Shown here one piece after another: positions 7,670-17,234 of a stretch of 64,000 nt of DNA. The stretch comes from Cytophagales bacterium (lineage in GTDB: Bacteria; Bacteroidota; Bacteroidia; Cytophagales; Flammeovirgaceae), in assembly GCA_025056215.1 (NCBI GenBank), contig JANWWC010000001.1, forward strand, positions 62,001 to 126,000, read 5' to 3'. The notes beneath the pieces were generated by a model. The model was not told where the DNA came from. It did not search any database and saw only the letters and a list, made by a program, of their open reading frames with translations. Every line of letters starts with the position of its first letter. The first letter of the stretch is position 1. Position numbers and translations under genes: made by a program.

Positions 7670-10540
7670 ATGAAAATTGATTTATCTCCCGATCTTTTCG
7701 AAAAAAGACACAATGCTACTGCTTCAGATATCGATGAAATGCTCTCTGTGGTAGGTGTGTCTTCGTTAGAAGAACTGATTTCTCAAACAATCCCTAATTC
7801 AATTTTTTTAGAGAATCCACTTCAATTGCCTAAGCCAATATCCGAATACGAATTTTTGCAGCGTTTTAAAGAGATTGCTCAAAAGAATCTTGTTTTTAAG
7901 TCGCACATCGGTATGGGCTATTATGAAACTATAACGCCCACAGTCATTTTGAGAAATATTTTAGAAAACCCAGCGTGGTATACTGCTTATACACCTTATC
8001 AAGCTGAAATCGCTCAGGGAAGGTTGGAAATGTTGCTCAACTTTCAAACGCTAATTGTCGAATTAACGGGCATGGAGGTAGCAAATGCTTCCTTACTTGA
8101 CGAAGCAACTGCAGCAGCGGAAGCAATGACGATGCTGTTTACTCAAGCAGGACGTGAAAAACCAGGGGCTAATGTGTTTTTTGTATCAGATTTGTGCCAT
8201 CCTCAGACGATTAGTGTCTTACAAACGCGTGCGGAGCCTCTCGGAATTCAATTGGAAATTGGCAATTACAAAAGATTAGACCTTACGCGAAAAGAAATTT
8301 TTGGCGTTCTTCTACAATACCCTGCTACTGATGGGCAGATAATTGACTATTCATCTTTCATTGAGTCCGCAAAAGAGCAAAGAATTCAAGTAGCAGTCTC
8401 TGCTGATTTGTTATCTTTGACCTTTTTAAAAACTCCTGGCGAAATGGGAGCGGATGTTGTGGTAGGTTCTTCTCAACGTTTCGGAATTCCGATGGGGTAC
8501 GGAGGACCTCATGCCGCATTTTTTGCCACCAAGCAAAGTTATATTCGCCTTATGCCTGGCAGAATTATCGGAGTTTCAAAAGACGCTGAAGGAAAACCAG
8601 CCTATCGAATGACTCTTCAAACCAGGGAACAGCATATCAAACGCGAAAAAGCTACTTCTAATATCTGCACAGCTCAAGTACTGCTAGCTGTGATGGCAGC
8701 TGCTTATAGCATCTATCACGGTCCAGAAGGATTAAAAAAAATTGCTTTGCGCATACACGGTTATGCAAAAATTGCTGCTCAAGCTCTCTCAAAACTCGGG
8801 TTTAGTATTTTACACGAACATTTTTTTGATACTATCTTTGTTCAAGTACCTGAAAGTTCGTTGGTTAAAAAGGTTGCTGAACGTCAAAAAGTGAATTTCA
8901 GATATGTTTCAGAAAATTGCATAGGAATTTCTTTTAACGAAACAGACAATTTAGAAGATGTAAAACGGATTGTCAGCATTTTTGCGGAAGCTTTTTCTAA
9001 AAATGAAATTCCTCATCTTGAGTCGATGAGCAAAGAGGTCTGTCTGACTTTACCAAAGTGTTTTTTGCGGGGCACCGATTTTTTGAATTATCCTGTATTC
9101 AAGAAGTATCAAACTGAACACGAGCTATTGCGCTATTTGAAGCACCTTGAAAATAAAGATATTTCCTTGGTGCATAGTATGATTTCGTTAGGTAGTTGTA
9201 CGATGAAACTAAATGCTACTACCGAGATGATTCCTATTACATGGGCTGAATTTAGCAATATTCATCCTTTTGCTCCTCTGGACCAGACTAAAGGTTATCA
9301 AGAATTATTTCGAACTTTAGAAAATTGGCTTTCTCAGATTACAGGATTCCCTGGAGTTTCTTTACAACCTAATTCAGGAGCACAAGGCGAGTACGCAGGA
9401 TTAATGGTCATTCGGGCGTATTTTAAAGCCAAAGGAGAGTCTCATCGGAATATAGCTCTTATTCCCTCTTCAGCACACGGAACTAATCCGGCGAGTGCCG
9501 TGATGGCTGGCATGCAAGTTGTTGTCATTCAATGCGATGAAAAAGGAAATGTGGATATTTCTGATTTGAAGAAGAAATCAGAAACTTACCGAGATAGGTT
9601 AGCAGTTTTAATGATTACCTATCCTTCTACGCACGGCGTGTTTGAAGAGCATATTCAAGAAGTATGTAATATCATTCATCAATATGGTGGGAAAGTATAT
9701 ATGGACGGTGCAAATATGAATGCACAAGTAGGTTTGACAAGTCCTGCAAAAATCGGTGCTGACATTTGTCATTTAAATCTTCATAAAACTTTTTGCATTC
9801 CTCACGGCGGCGGTGGACCAGGCATGGGACCTATTTGCTGTACAAAAGAACTTGAGCCCTTTTTACCAGGGCATCCTATTATAAAGACAGGAGGCTCTCG
9901 GGCTATCACACCCGTATCAGCAGCCCCTTGGGGAAGTGCTTCTATTTTGCCTATCTCTTATGCTTATATTGCTATGATGGGAAGCGAAGGTCTGACACGT
10001 GCCACCAAGTTGGCTATTCTTAATGCTAATTATGTTAAATCTCGATTAGAGGGAGCTTATAAAATCTTATATACTAATCAAAATGGAAGGTGCGCTCATG
10101 AAATGATTATAGATTGTCGAGAGTTTAAAAAGGTTGGAATAGAAGTAGAAGATATTGCAAAAAGGCTTATGGACTATGGCTTTCATGCTCCTACAGTATC
10201 CTTTCCGGTGCCTGGAACGTTGATGATAGAACCCACTGAAAGCGAATCGAAAGCGGAACTCGACCGTTTTTGCGACGCATTGCTTTCTATTCGCGCTGAA
10301 ATCAGAGAAATTGAAGAAGGAATAGCTCATAAGGAGAATAATGTTCTTAAAAATGCACCTCATACACAAGCGCTTGTGATGTCTGATCAATGGAATTTCC
10401 CTTATAGTCGTCAAAAAGCAGCTTATCCGCTTTCTTATCTTTATCAATCTAAAGTTTGGGCGACTGTGAGACGTATCGATAGTGCTTATGGCGATAGAAA
10501 TATTATATGTAGTTGTGTGCCTATAGAAGAATATGTATGA
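7670..10540 (+). CDS. gcvP: Glycine dehydrogenase (decarboxylating), P protein
   Basis: This 956-residue enzyme decarboxylates glycine with pyridoxal phosphate and passes the aminomethyl group to the lipoyl H protein. It is the single-chain form with both halves fused. The N-terminal half has the [10 protein letters not shown] motif near residue 80; the C-terminal half has [13 protein letters not shown] and the PLP-lysine region [20 protein letters not shown] near residue 705. Length is normal. It is divergent from lpdA (L protein); gcvT and gcvH are not in the window. Its stop codon overlaps the rnhA start (ATGA), so the two are translationally coupled. Confidence 0.97.
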   Translation: MKIDLSPDLFEKRHNATASDIDEMLSVVGVSSLEELISQTIPNSIFLENPLQLPKPISEYEFLQRFKEIAQKNLVFKSHIGMGYYETITPTVILRNILENPAWYTAYTPYQAEIAQGRLEMLLNFQTLIVELTGMEVANASLLDEATAAAEAMTMLFTQAGREKPGANVFFVSDLCHPQTISVLQTRAEPLGIQLEIGNYKRLDLTRKEIFGVLLQYPATDGQIIDYSSFIESAKEQRIQVAVSADLLSLTFLKTPGEMGADVVVGSSQRFGIPMGYGGPHAAFFATKQSYIRLMPGRIIGVSKDAEGKPAYRMTLQTREQHIKREKATSNICTAQVLLAVMAAAYSIYHGPEGLKKIALRIHGYAKIAAQALSKLGFSILHEHFFDTIFVQVPESSLVKKVAERQKVNFRYVSENCIGISFNETDNLEDVKRIVSIFAEAFSKNEIPHLESMSKEVCLTLPKCFLRGTDFLNYPVFKKYQTEHELLRYLKHLENKDISLVHSMISLGSCTMKLNATTEMIPITWAEFSNIHPFAPLDQTKGYQELFRTLENWLSQITGFPGVSLQPNSGAQGEYAGLMVIRAYFKAKGESHRNIALIPSSAHGTNPASAVMAGMQVVVIQCDEKGNVDISDLKKKSETYRDRLAVLMITYPSTHGVFEEHIQEVCNIIHQYGGKVYMDGANMNAQVGLTSPAKIGADICHLNLHKTFCIPHGGGGPGMGPICCTKELEPFLPGHPIIKTGGSRAITPVSAAPWGSASILPISYAYIAMMGSEGLTRATKLAILNANYVKSRLEGAYKILYTNQNGRCAHEMIIDCREFKKVGIEVEDIAKRLMDYGFHAPTVSFPVPGTLMIEPTESESKAELDRFCDALLSIRAEIREIEEGIAHKENNVLKNAPHTQALVMSDQWNFPYSRQKAAYPLSYLYQSKVWATVRRIDSAYGDRNIICSCVPIEEYV

Positions 10541-11004
10541 AAATGGTTTTAATGTACACTGATGGCGCATCGTTAGGAAATCCAGGTCCAGGAGGATATG
10601 GAGTAGTTCTGATTTCACCTGAACATCAACTTCGAAAAGAGCTTTCTCAAGGCTATCGACTTACTACCAACAATCGAATGGAGCTTCTTGCCGTTATTGT
10701 AGGATTAGAAGCGCTTAAAAAAGAAGGAACAGAGGTAGTAGTTTTTTCTGATTCTGAATATGTAATTAATCCAGCAAAAAAAGGTTGGTTAGCAAATTGG
10801 CAAAAAAAAGGCTTTAAGGGTAAAAAGAATGCCGATTTGTGGAAGCGTTTTCTTGAAGTATATAAAAAACATAAAGTGCGTTTTGAGTGGGTTAAGGGAC
10901 ACAGTGGTATTCAAGAAAATGAAAGATCTCATAAATTAGCTGTTAAAGCGGCGAAAACAGAACCTTTGTTGATAGATGATGGATTTGAAAATCCCGCCTA
11001 TTGA
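10537..11004 (+). CDS. rnhA: Ribonuclease HI with an Asp-to-His change at the fourth catalytic position
   Basis: This 155-residue enzyme cuts the RNA strand of RNA-DNA hybrids. I place the start at the ATG at 10537, overlapping the gcvP stop, because it gives [10 protein letters not shown] and the usual 155-residue length. Catalytic residues seen are Asp9 (YTDG), Glu49 (NRMEL), Asp72 (FSDSEY) and His122 (KGHSG). The last acidic residue (Asp134 in E. coli, in ENERxD) is His132 here, in ENERSHKLA. Mutational work on the E. coli enzyme indicated that this position tolerates His or Asn, so activity is likely kept. It overlaps the convergent cheW gene by 7 nt. Confidence 0.95.
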   Translation: MKMVLMYTDGASLGNPGPGGYGVVLISPEHQLRKELSQGYRLTTNNRMELLAVIVGLEALKKEGTEVVVFSDSEYVINPAKKGWLANWQKKGFKGKKNADLWKRFLEVYKKHKVRFEWVKGHSGIQENERSHKLAVKAAKTEPLLIDDGFENPAY

Positions 11005-11501
11005 GGGTTAGAAGAGATTTCTGAAGTCGCAGGTGAACTTTTAAAATCTTCTCTCAGAACGAGTTGATGAACATTCAGCAAAATGATAAGACGCGTACCC
11101 AGTTTTACGAGTCCATTAACGATCTTTCTATCTGTCTCAACATTTTCTAAAGCTGAAAGTTGGGTGTCGATAGCGTTTTCATTAACTGTGAGCGTATTAG
11201 GAACTTCTGCTGATAAAATGCCGAGTTTAAATTTTCCTGATTCTACTACGAGTGTATACTTCGCTTCTGAAGAAGAAAAAGGAAGGCATAGCCTTTTAGC
11301 TAAATCGATAACAGGTAGAATTTCTCCTCGGATATTAGCAACTCCTACTAAGTAGGCTGGCGTAAGAGGAACTTTAGTGGTAGTAGGCGTAAGGACAACT
11401 TCTTTTACTGAATCTATACGAAAGCCGTATTCTTCATTACCTAATTTGAAAACAATAAGCTGAACTGATTTTCCACTATTGGTGTTTGCTATTGATGCCA
11501 T
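10998..11501 (-). CDS. cheW: CheW-like chemotaxis coupling protein
   Basis: This 167-residue protein is a single CheW domain: QLIVFKLGNEEYGFRIDSVKEV, then LTPAYLVGVANIRGEILPVIDL, the typical SH3-like core that couples CheA kinase to receptors. No CheA, CheR or receptor gene is in the window, though cheB lies 2 kb away on the other strand. The N-terminal dozen residues and the C-terminal tail ([13 protein letters not shown]) are polar and probably disordered. In Bacteroidota such proteins may serve gliding-related or other Che-like circuits; that is inference. Confidence 0.9.
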   Translation of the reverse strand: MASIANTNSGKSVQLIVFKLGNEEYGFRIDSVKEVVLTPTTTKVPLTPAYLVGVANIRGEILPVIDLAKRLCLPFSSSEAKYTLVVESGKFKLGILSAEVPNTLTVNENAIDTQLSALENVETDRKIVNGLVKLGTRLIILLNVHQLVLREDFKSSPATSEISSNPQ

Positions 11502-11574
11502 GGCTACATAAATTAAAACAACAGTTGCAATTTAAAAAGTAACTTCCTATATACAACAGGAGTAATGAATCTTA

Positions 11575-12114
11575 TTATGGTTTCCAATGGATAGGAATGC
11601 GCATTACAGTAGATTCCCAAATCATAACAATATCGATGCCTGTTTGAGTGGTATCGATGTAACAAGTAAAATCATCGAAGTTTTTAGGCGAGCGATATAA
11701 TGGCAAATTGATGCGGCAAAGGTCTTTTTTTGGATCGTATTTAAACAAGCCGTATTGCCCAGGTTCTTTGTTAATGACCAAAGTCCACTGGGAAGTATCA
11801 GGAATAGCAAACAGGGTATAAGTTCCTGCAGGAATAAAATGATTTTCGATATAAACAGAACGAGTAAGCGTAATTTCAGGTGCTTCGTCATCGCCTAAAC
11901 GCCATAATTTCTTATAAGGAACAATTCCGCCGAATACTACTTTTTTTTGGCGGTTCATTCTACTGTAAGTAAACTTGATGTATAAACTATCTTCTTTAAA
12001 AATCTCCATTCCGAGCGGACTTTTTCTGATAAGTGACTGAGACCTTTGACCATACACCACGGCATGGGTTATCCAAAAAGTGAGCACTAACAAAAAGAGA
12101 AGTTTAAACTTCAT
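11575..12114 (-). CDS. DUF2911 family exported protein
   Basis: This 179-residue protein has an N-terminal signal peptide (KLLFLLVLTFWITHAVVYGQ) and the DUF2911 beta-sandwich pattern: SRMNRQKKVVFGGIVPYKKL, WRLGDDEAPEITLTR, IPAGTYTLFAIPD and WTLVINKEPGQYG. The function of DUF2911 is not known; the proteins are exported and common in Bacteroidota. Its start overlaps the trhO stop codon (ATGA), so the two are read together. Confidence 0.85.
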   Translation of the reverse strand: MKFKLLFLLVLTFWITHAVVYGQRSQSLIRKSPLGMEIFKEDSLYIKFTYSRMNRQKKVVFGGIVPYKKLWRLGDDEAPEITLTRSVYIENHFIPAGTYTLFAIPDTSQWTLVINKEPGQYGLFKYDPKKDLCRINLPLYRSPKNFDDFTCYIDTTQTGIDIVMIWESTVMRIPIHWKP

Positions 12115-13097
12115 ACTGATTTTTCTGAAAGAAGAGGCTTATATCTTTTAGAGAAACGCCTGGGGTTGTAACCATTCGATTGTTTAACGTAATAACCTCG
12201 CATATTCCAAGGACGTTTTTTAGGGGATTGACGACACTCTTCTGAGCAACAACCTTCCATTTTTTCCATACAATTTTCGCAGATAGCTGTGTGGCGATTG
12301 CAAAGCTCGTTTGCACAGTTTACGTAATGAGAAGAAGGGGTTCCACAGACGTAGCATTTGCTAATTACAGTAGGATTTTTGCGATTGATAGGGATATGGA
12401 CTCTTCCATCAAAAACATAACATTCGCCTTCAAAGTCTTCTCCATCGGTTTCTAAACCATACTTAATAATGCCGCCATGGAGTTGATACACATTTTTAAA
12501 TCCCTTTTCAATCAAATAAGCGCTTGCTTTTTCGCACTTAATGCCGCCTGTGCAATAAGTAATGATAGTTTTATCTTTATATTTTTCGAGTTCTTCGATT
12601 TTTTGTGGAAATTCTCGGAAATTTTCTATGTCGAGTGTAATAGCATTTTTGAATTTTCCAAGTTGGTGCTCATAATTAGAGCGAACATCTAATAGAACGA
12701 CGTCATCTCTATTTTTAAGTTCTTTGAACTCATAAGGTTCTACGTATTTCCCAGTAGTATGTTTGCCTGGCATTATATGATGCAAATCCGAATGGACAAT
12801 TTCTGGCTTGACTCGAACGTGGAGTTTTTGAAATACATGGTTTTCTACATAATCTACTTTAAAATCTATCGAAGCAAATCGAGAATCGCTTTTTACAATT
12901 TGCATGTAGCGCTCACAATCCTCTATAAGTCCAGAAACTGTTCCGTTTAATCCTTCGTGGGCTACGATAATTCTGCCTAACAAATTTAAATCTAAGCACA
13001 ATTGATGATGCTCATCTCTAAAAAGCTCCGGGTTTTCGATAGGAGTGTAACAATAATACAGCAACACACTGTATTTTTTTTCTTGATTTTTTTCCAT
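12111..13097 (-). CDS. trhO: tRNA U34 hydroxylase TrhO (rhodanese family)
   Basis: TrhO/YceA makes 5-hydroxyuridine at tRNA position 34 in an oxygen-dependent reaction. The start is placed at the ATG at 13097, giving 328 residues beginning MEKNQEKKYSVLLYYCYTP; the longer open frame adds 14 weak residues. An N-terminal ferredoxin-like part precedes the rhodanese domain (VVLLDVRSNYEHQLGKFKNA) with the active-site loop TYCTGGIKCEKASAYL. The C-terminal tail holds about nine Cys residues (CYVCGTPSSHYVNC, CENCMEKMEGCC) and resembles a zinc-binding extension. Key Cys is present. It is divergent from the Fur-family gene and coupled to the DUF2911 gene. Confidence 0.93.
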   Translation of the reverse strand: MEKNQEKKYSVLLYYCYTPIENPELFRDEHHQLCLDLNLLGRIIVAHEGLNGTVSGLIEDCERYMQIVKSDSRFASIDFKVDYVENHVFQKLHVRVKPEIVHSDLHHIMPGKHTTGKYVEPYEFKELKNRDDVVLLDVRSNYEHQLGKFKNAITLDIENFREFPQKIEELEKYKDKTIITYCTGGIKCEKASAYLIEKGFKNVYQLHGGIIKYGLETDGEDFEGECYVFDGRVHIPINRKNPTVISKCYVCGTPSSHYVNCANELCNRHTAICENCMEKMEGCCSEECRQSPKKRPWNMRGYYVKQSNGYNPRRFSKRYKPLLSEKSV

Positions 13098-13136
13098 CGC
13101 GCTTAGGTTCAAACTAAGTGATAAACTATTTTTGAA

Positions 13137-13144
13137 CAAAATTA
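13137..13144 (-). promoter_or_regulatory. -7 promoter element for trhO
   Basis: TAATTTTG on the minus strand matches TAnnTTTG and lies about 40 nt before the trhO ATG. The -33 box is poor (TTTT). A plus-strand TATTTTTG at 13127-13134 may serve the divergent Fur-family gene. Confidence 0.4.
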
Positions 13145-13193
13145 CGCAAAAACGTGCTTTTTAAAAGAAATATTTAAAAGATTTATTTTCAAC

Positions 13194-13628
13194 ATGGATC
13201 AATTTACGGCAGACGAGCTTTTGCAAAAATACCAATTACGGCAAACTTTTATCCGAAAGGAAATTCTTGAAATATTTCTTTCTAAAAATTACGCTCTTTC
13301 TCACCGAGATTTAGAGCAAATTCTACCTCAAGGCACTGATCGCGTAACTATTTATCGTACTCTTAAAGTTTTTGAACAAGTAGGATTAATTCATCGAGTT
13401 CCTGATTATGCAGGAGTTGAGCGTTATGCTATCTGTCGGCATGAACCTCTTAAACATATTCATTCTGACAATCATGTTCATTTTTACTGTGAATGTTGTT
13501 CAAAAACTTATTGCATAGAAGGAGTACAAATTTCTGATCCTGTAATGCCAAATGGATTTATTACACGCGAATATCGTTATTTAGCATCAGGCATTTGCGC
13601 TTTTTGTAGCAAACCCACTAAATTATGA
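13194..13628 (+). CDS. Fur-family metal-responsive transcriptional regulator
   Basis: This 144-residue protein has a winged-helix DNA-binding half (DLEQILPQGTDRVTIYRTLKVFEQVGLIHRV) and a dimerisation/metal half with KHIHSDNHVHFYCECCSKTYC and a terminal CAFC pair, giving Cys4-type structural zinc plus His ligands. The pattern is closer to Zur/PerR-like small Fur proteins of Bacteroidota than to classic Fur with its HHDH run, so the sensed metal is undetermined. It overlaps cheB by 4 nt (ATGA). Confidence 0.88.
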   Translation: MDQFTADELLQKYQLRQTFIRKEILEIFLSKNYALSHRDLEQILPQGTDRVTIYRTLKVFEQVGLIHRVPDYAGVERYAICRHEPLKHIHSDNHVHFYCECCSKTYCIEGVQISDPVMPNGFITREYRYLASGICAFCSKPTKL

Positions 13629-14680
13629 TAAAAGTTTTAATTGCTGATGACTCTCCGCTCATTCGACTGCTCCTTACAAACATGCTGGAAGAACATTCTG
13701 ACATAAAAGTAATAGATACAGCTTCTAACGGAGAAGAACTTGTTTATAAAGCTTTACAACTTCAGCCAGATGTTATTTTAACGGATTTGTTGATGTCTCC
13801 TTATGATGGGTTGTACGCAATTGAGCGATTAGTACCTCTTGATCGTTTTCCTATTATTGTACTAAGTTCTCTCAATCGACTTAACGACGAAATAGCTCTT
13901 TCTGCTGTAAACTACGGTATTTTTGGTTTTATCAATAAGCCCGATTCAAACATAAAAGGAGGCTTGCGCGTCGTACTTCCCGAAATTTTGCAAGCTATTC
14001 GAAGTGCAATAGGAGAAAAAATAAAGTATAAACATTTCTCTTCTAAAGGAATAAATGCTTCTCATACTTTTCCTAAAAAAATTCACTATCGATTGGTAGT
14101 AGTAGGAGCCTCTACGGGTGGAACGTCAGCTATTGAAGCGATTTTGACCCAACTTCCTGTTAATTTTCCGATTCCTATCATCATTGCTCAGCATATACAC
14201 CCAAAATTTGTGAGCTCTTTTGCCAATCGCTTGAGTTCAATCTTACCATTTTGCGTAAAAGTACCTTCTGATGGCGAAGAAGTTAACGAAACAACGTTCT
14301 ACTTATTGCCAACTCATTGCAATACGATTCTGACTCAATCCCAAGGTGTTTTGCGATTTCAAACTACTCATCAGCAATTTAGCGCTTATAATAATCCTTC
14401 GATTGATGCTTTGTTTCAAAGTGCTGCTGAGTTGTTTGGCAATCAAATCATTGGCATTTTACTCACTGGCATGGGAAAAGATGGAGCTCAAGGCTTGTTA
14501 ACTATTTATCAGAAAGGAGGGTTTACAATTGCACAAGATGAAAAATCTTCTGTGATTTTCGGAATGCCTAAAGCAGCCATTGAAATGAATGCTGTCCATA
14601 ATGTATTATCTATCGAAGAGATTCCTATCTTTTTGGTGAGCTTGTTGGATAGTGAAAATCATTTTGTTAAAAATTGTTAA
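13625..14680 (+). CDS. cheB: Chemotaxis protein-glutamate methylesterase CheB
   Basis: This 351-residue protein has a receiver domain at residues 1-120 (acidic pocket ADDS, phospho-Asp in LTDLLMSPYDG, Lys in INKPDS) and a C-terminal methylesterase domain with Ser in GASTGGTSA, His in AQHIHP and Asp in LLTGMGKDGAQGL. It removes methyl groups from, or deamidates, chemoreceptors. All catalytic residues are present. No CheR or receptor is near, and it is coupled to a Fur-family gene, which is unusual company for cheB. Confidence 0.93.
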   Translation: MIKVLIADDSPLIRLLLTNMLEEHSDIKVIDTASNGEELVYKALQLQPDVILTDLLMSPYDGLYAIERLVPLDRFPIIVLSSLNRLNDEIALSAVNYGIFGFINKPDSNIKGGLRVVLPEILQAIRSAIGEKIKYKHFSSKGINASHTFPKKIHYRLVVVGASTGGTSAIEAILTQLPVNFPIPIIIAQHIHPKFVSSFANRLSSILPFCVKVPSDGEEVNETTFYLLPTHCNTILTQSQGVLRFQTTHQQFSAYNNPSIDALFQSAAELFGNQIIGILLTGMGKDGAQGLLTIYQKGGFTIAQDEKSSVIFGMPKAAIEMNAVHNVLSIEEIPIFLVSLLDSENHFVKNC

Positions 14681-14903
14681 ATTTTAATATTTCTCGTTTT
14701 CTTATAGCGCTATGAAAAAAAGCATTTTTAGAAAAAAAATTATGTTTCTTTTAAAGATAGGTTGAAAAATGAACTACCTTTTTAGAAATCATCGATTTTT
14801 TAAGAAAAATAAGTTCAAATCTAAACTAGTTGCAAATCCTAAATAGGGTGATGCAAACGATTGAAATGGTCTAAAAAAGCTTTTTTTTATGAAACTATTT
14901 GCT

Positions 14904-14911
14904 TAAATTTG
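14904..14911 (+). promoter_or_regulatory. -7 promoter element for the CsbD-like gene
   Basis: TAAATTTG matches TAnnTTTG, about 47 nt before the ATG at 14958; the -33 region has only TTTT. The remaining 277 nt between cheB and this gene is AT-rich and shows no other feature I can support. Confidence 0.45.
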
Positions 14912-14957
14912 TCGTGTAATCAAGCAAAAGTACCTTAACCAATAAATTTTCACAGTT

Positions 14958-15155
14958 ATGAACAGATTTATAAAAGGAAATTGGTATACAATCAGCCGAC
15001 ATTTGCGCAATCGTTTTAGCTCGCTCTCTTATGAGGATGTAAACTTTGGAGAAGGCCAAGAAAACCAACTTATTAGCCGATTGCAAGCAAAGTTAGGCAA
15101 ATCCCAAGATGAAATCTTGGATATATTGAACGAAGTGAGTTCAAAAACCTTCTAA
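14958..15155 (+). CDS. CsbD-like small stress protein
   Basis: This is a 65-residue hydrophilic protein. IKGNWYTISRHLRNRFSSLS near the start followed by NQLISRLQAKLGKSQDEI fits the CsbD/YjbJ family pattern (KGxW ... KxxWGxLTDDD ... GxxxQLxGxIQxxxGxSxxEA). These are abundant, probably disordered-to-helical stress proteins of unknown mechanism. It is a single-gene unit with its own promoter element and a strong terminator. Confidence 0.8.
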   Translation: MNRFIKGNWYTISRHLRNRFSSLSYEDVNFGEGQENQLISRLQAKLGKSQDEILDILNEVSSKTF

Positions 15156-15184
15156 AAAAGGATAAAAGTTGAGGTCTAGAGGAG

Positions 15185-15213
15185 AGCCGATTACATTTCT
15201 AATCGGCTTTTTT
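15185..15213 (+). terminator. Terminator after the CsbD-like gene
   Basis: Stem AGCCGATTA (15185-15193) pairs with TAATCGGCT (15200-15208), with a 6-nt loop and a T-run after it. Confidence 0.85.
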
Positions 15214-15303
15214 ATTTTTCTGCTAAAAAACTTACAGAAACCTTTTAAACAAAAATAAAAGCATTTAGTTTTTAAAAGCCTTATTTAAAACATTTAGATG
15301 TGT

Positions 15304-15990
15304 TTACGCTGATGCAATCGTAACGACACCAATAGAGCTGCAATTAGCTTTTTGGAGCGCTACAGAAGCTGCTTCTACAGTTGCTCCAGTAGTGAATACA
15401 TCGTCTACTAATAATACATTTTTATTTTGGATTTCAGAAGGTTCTTTTACTTCAAACACATTAGCTACATTTTCCCAGCGTTGTGCTCTGGAAAGTTTTG
15501 TTTGGGTTTGAGTAAAAGTGTTTCGTATTAAAATGTTGTGTTTCCATGGAATTTGAAACGTCTCTGAAAGCGCCTGTGCAAATCCATCTACTTGGTTGTA
15601 TCCTCTAATTTTGAGCTTTTTAGGGTGCAGTGGAATGGGAATAATGTAATCTGCTTTTAAAAATAATCCGTTTTGTTCAAGTTCTTGCCCGAACCATTTG
15701 CCAAGTTGATAGCTTAACTCTTTTCGTCCGTCATATTTGAGAGCTTGCAATATTTTTTGAGTTTTACTGTTGTATTTTTGATATACAAGATAAGATATGC
15801 AAAACTGAAATAAAGTGCTTCCGATAAGTCTTGGTGAATAAATCTTTTTTGCAAAGTCGTATCTGGGAAGTAAGAAGCGGCAGGCGTCGCAAATGATAGA
15901 TTCATGAGAATAAAGAGCAGTATTGCAACTTATGCAAGTATGCGGATAAAGAAGATGAACAAAACTATGCCAAACAGAGTAAATAAACAT
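15304..15990 (-). CDS. comF: ComF family phosphoribosyltransferase-like protein
   Basis: This 228-residue protein has a zinc-ribbon N-terminus with two CxxC pairs (CISC and CDAC, residues 18-36) and a phosphoribosyltransferase fold with the PRPP loop VLLVDDVFTTGATVEAA. ComF proteins support DNA uptake or processing in competent bacteria; the molecular role is not settled. It begins 3 nt after the stop of the VWA gene, so they form a two-gene operon. Confidence 0.9.
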   Translation of the reverse strand: MFIYSVWHSFVHLLYPHTCISCNTALYSHESIICDACRFLLPRYDFAKKIYSPRLIGSTLFQFCISYLVYQKYNSKTQKILQALKYDGRKELSYQLGKWFGQELEQNGLFLKADYIIPIPLHPKKLKIRGYNQVDGFAQALSETFQIPWKHNILIRNTFTQTQTKLSRAQRWENVANVFEVKEPSEIQNKNVLLVDDVFTTGATVEAASVALQKANCSSIGVVTIASA

Positions 15991-15993
15991 GTG

Positions 15994-17097
15994 TTAATAG
16001 AGTCTTCTTCTATTTCTTTTAAAGTCCTCAAAAAGAAGATTTCCAAGATTTTTTACGCTACTATAATAAGCGCTTCCATTGTTGATTCTGGTGAACTCTT
16101 TGACAAACTGCTTAAGCATAGGGTCGGAAGCAATCATAAAAGTTGTAATATGGATGTTAAGTTTTCTGCATTGAGCTGCCAATGTGAGAGTTTTGTTGAT
16201 AATTTTTCTATCTAACCCAAAGCTATTTTTATAGTAAAGCAAACCTTCTCTGATGCAAGTAGGTTTCCCGTCTGTAATCATAAAAATTTGTTTGTTTGTG
16301 TTTTTTCTTCTTCGAAGCAAGTCCATTGCTAATTCTAAACCTGCTACTGTATTGGTGTGGTAAGGACCTACTTCTAAGTAAGGCAAATCTTTTAGTTGTA
16401 TTTGCCAAGCATCGTTGCCAAACACAATAATATCCAGTGTGTCGTGTTTGTAGCGTTGTTGAATAAGTTCAGCAAGTGCCATGGCTACTTTTTTAGCTGG
16501 TGTGATGCGGTCTTCTCCGTAGAGAATCATCGAATGAGAGATGTCAATCATTAAAACAGTAGAGGTCTGAGTTTTATGCTCTCGCTGATTGACCTCTAAA
16601 TCTTCTTCAGTTAAACAGAACTCTTCGACGCCGTGGTTAATTTGTGCATTTCGCAGCGTTTCAGTCATATCGATTTGTTCGAGTTTATCGCCGAATTGGT
16701 AGGGGCGTTTGTCTGCTGCTATTTCGTCGCCTATGCCACCGAAAGTAGTTTCATGTTCTCCAAATTTCGATTTTTTTAGGTTGCCAAAAATTTCTTCTAA
16801 AGCATTTCGGCGAATTGCTATTTCACTTTTTGCAGTGAGTTCGATTTTTAATTTTAAGCTTTCTGATTTTTCTTCGAGATAACCTTTGCTTTTTAAGTCT
16901 TCAATAAAGTCACCAATTCCGTATTGGTCATTTGTCAAACCATATTGCCTATCCAAAGAGGTAAGCCATTCGAGTGCTTGCGATACGTTTCCAGAAGTGA
17001 TTGTAACCAACTGAAGAAATAGTTTAAGCAGATTTTCGAAAGTTTGTCCGCTTAAGTCAAGTGGTGGTTCATATTTTGTGAAACGTGTTCCTTTCAT
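15994..17097 (-). CDS. VWA-domain protein
   Basis: This 367-residue protein has a helical N-terminal half and a von Willebrand A domain from about residue 175, with the MIDAS motif DISHSM and further metal-site residues in ITDGKPT. Such cytosolic VWA proteins normally pair with a MoxR/ChlI-type AAA ATPase as a chelatase- or chaperone-like system, but no AAA gene is adjacent here. The sequence KYEPPLDLSGQTF at the start and GIGDEIAADKRPYQFGD in the middle are typical of the subfamily. Upstream of comF in the same operon. Confidence 0.85.
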   Translation of the reverse strand: MKGTRFTKYEPPLDLSGQTFENLLKLFLQLVTITSGNVSQALEWLTSLDRQYGLTNDQYGIGDFIEDLKSKGYLEEKSESLKLKIELTAKSEIAIRRNALEEIFGNLKKSKFGEHETTFGGIGDEIAADKRPYQFGDKLEQIDMTETLRNAQINHGVEEFCLTEEDLEVNQREHKTQTSTVLMIDISHSMILYGEDRITPAKKVAMALAELIQQRYKHDTLDIIVFGNDAWQIQLKDLPYLEVGPYHTNTVAGLELAMDLLRRRKNTNKQIFMITDGKPTCIREGLLYYKNSFGLDRKIINKTLTLAAQCRKLNIHITTFMIASDPMLKQFVKEFTRINNGSAYYSSVKNLGNLLFEDFKRNRRRLY

Positions 17098-17234
17098 AAA
17101 TTAAGTTTCTTTAAGAAATCGTTTTTGCAACGAAAAAGTTTTAGAAGCAAGTGAATTTCTTCTTCAAATTTTTTGCATTTCAAATTCAAAAAAATTCATC
17201 TAACTTGCTTTCGTAAATTTAAACAAAAAAACAA

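Noticed and set aside
10067-10618. Minus-strand 183-codon ORF across gcvP and rnhA
   Set aside because: It opposes two well-supported genes and its sequence is basic and aromatic-rich in the manner of antisense frames.
14681-14957. Small ncRNA between cheB and the CsbD-like gene
   Set aside because: Only AT-rich sequence and a -7 box; no stable hairpin with T-run apart from the terminator after the gene.
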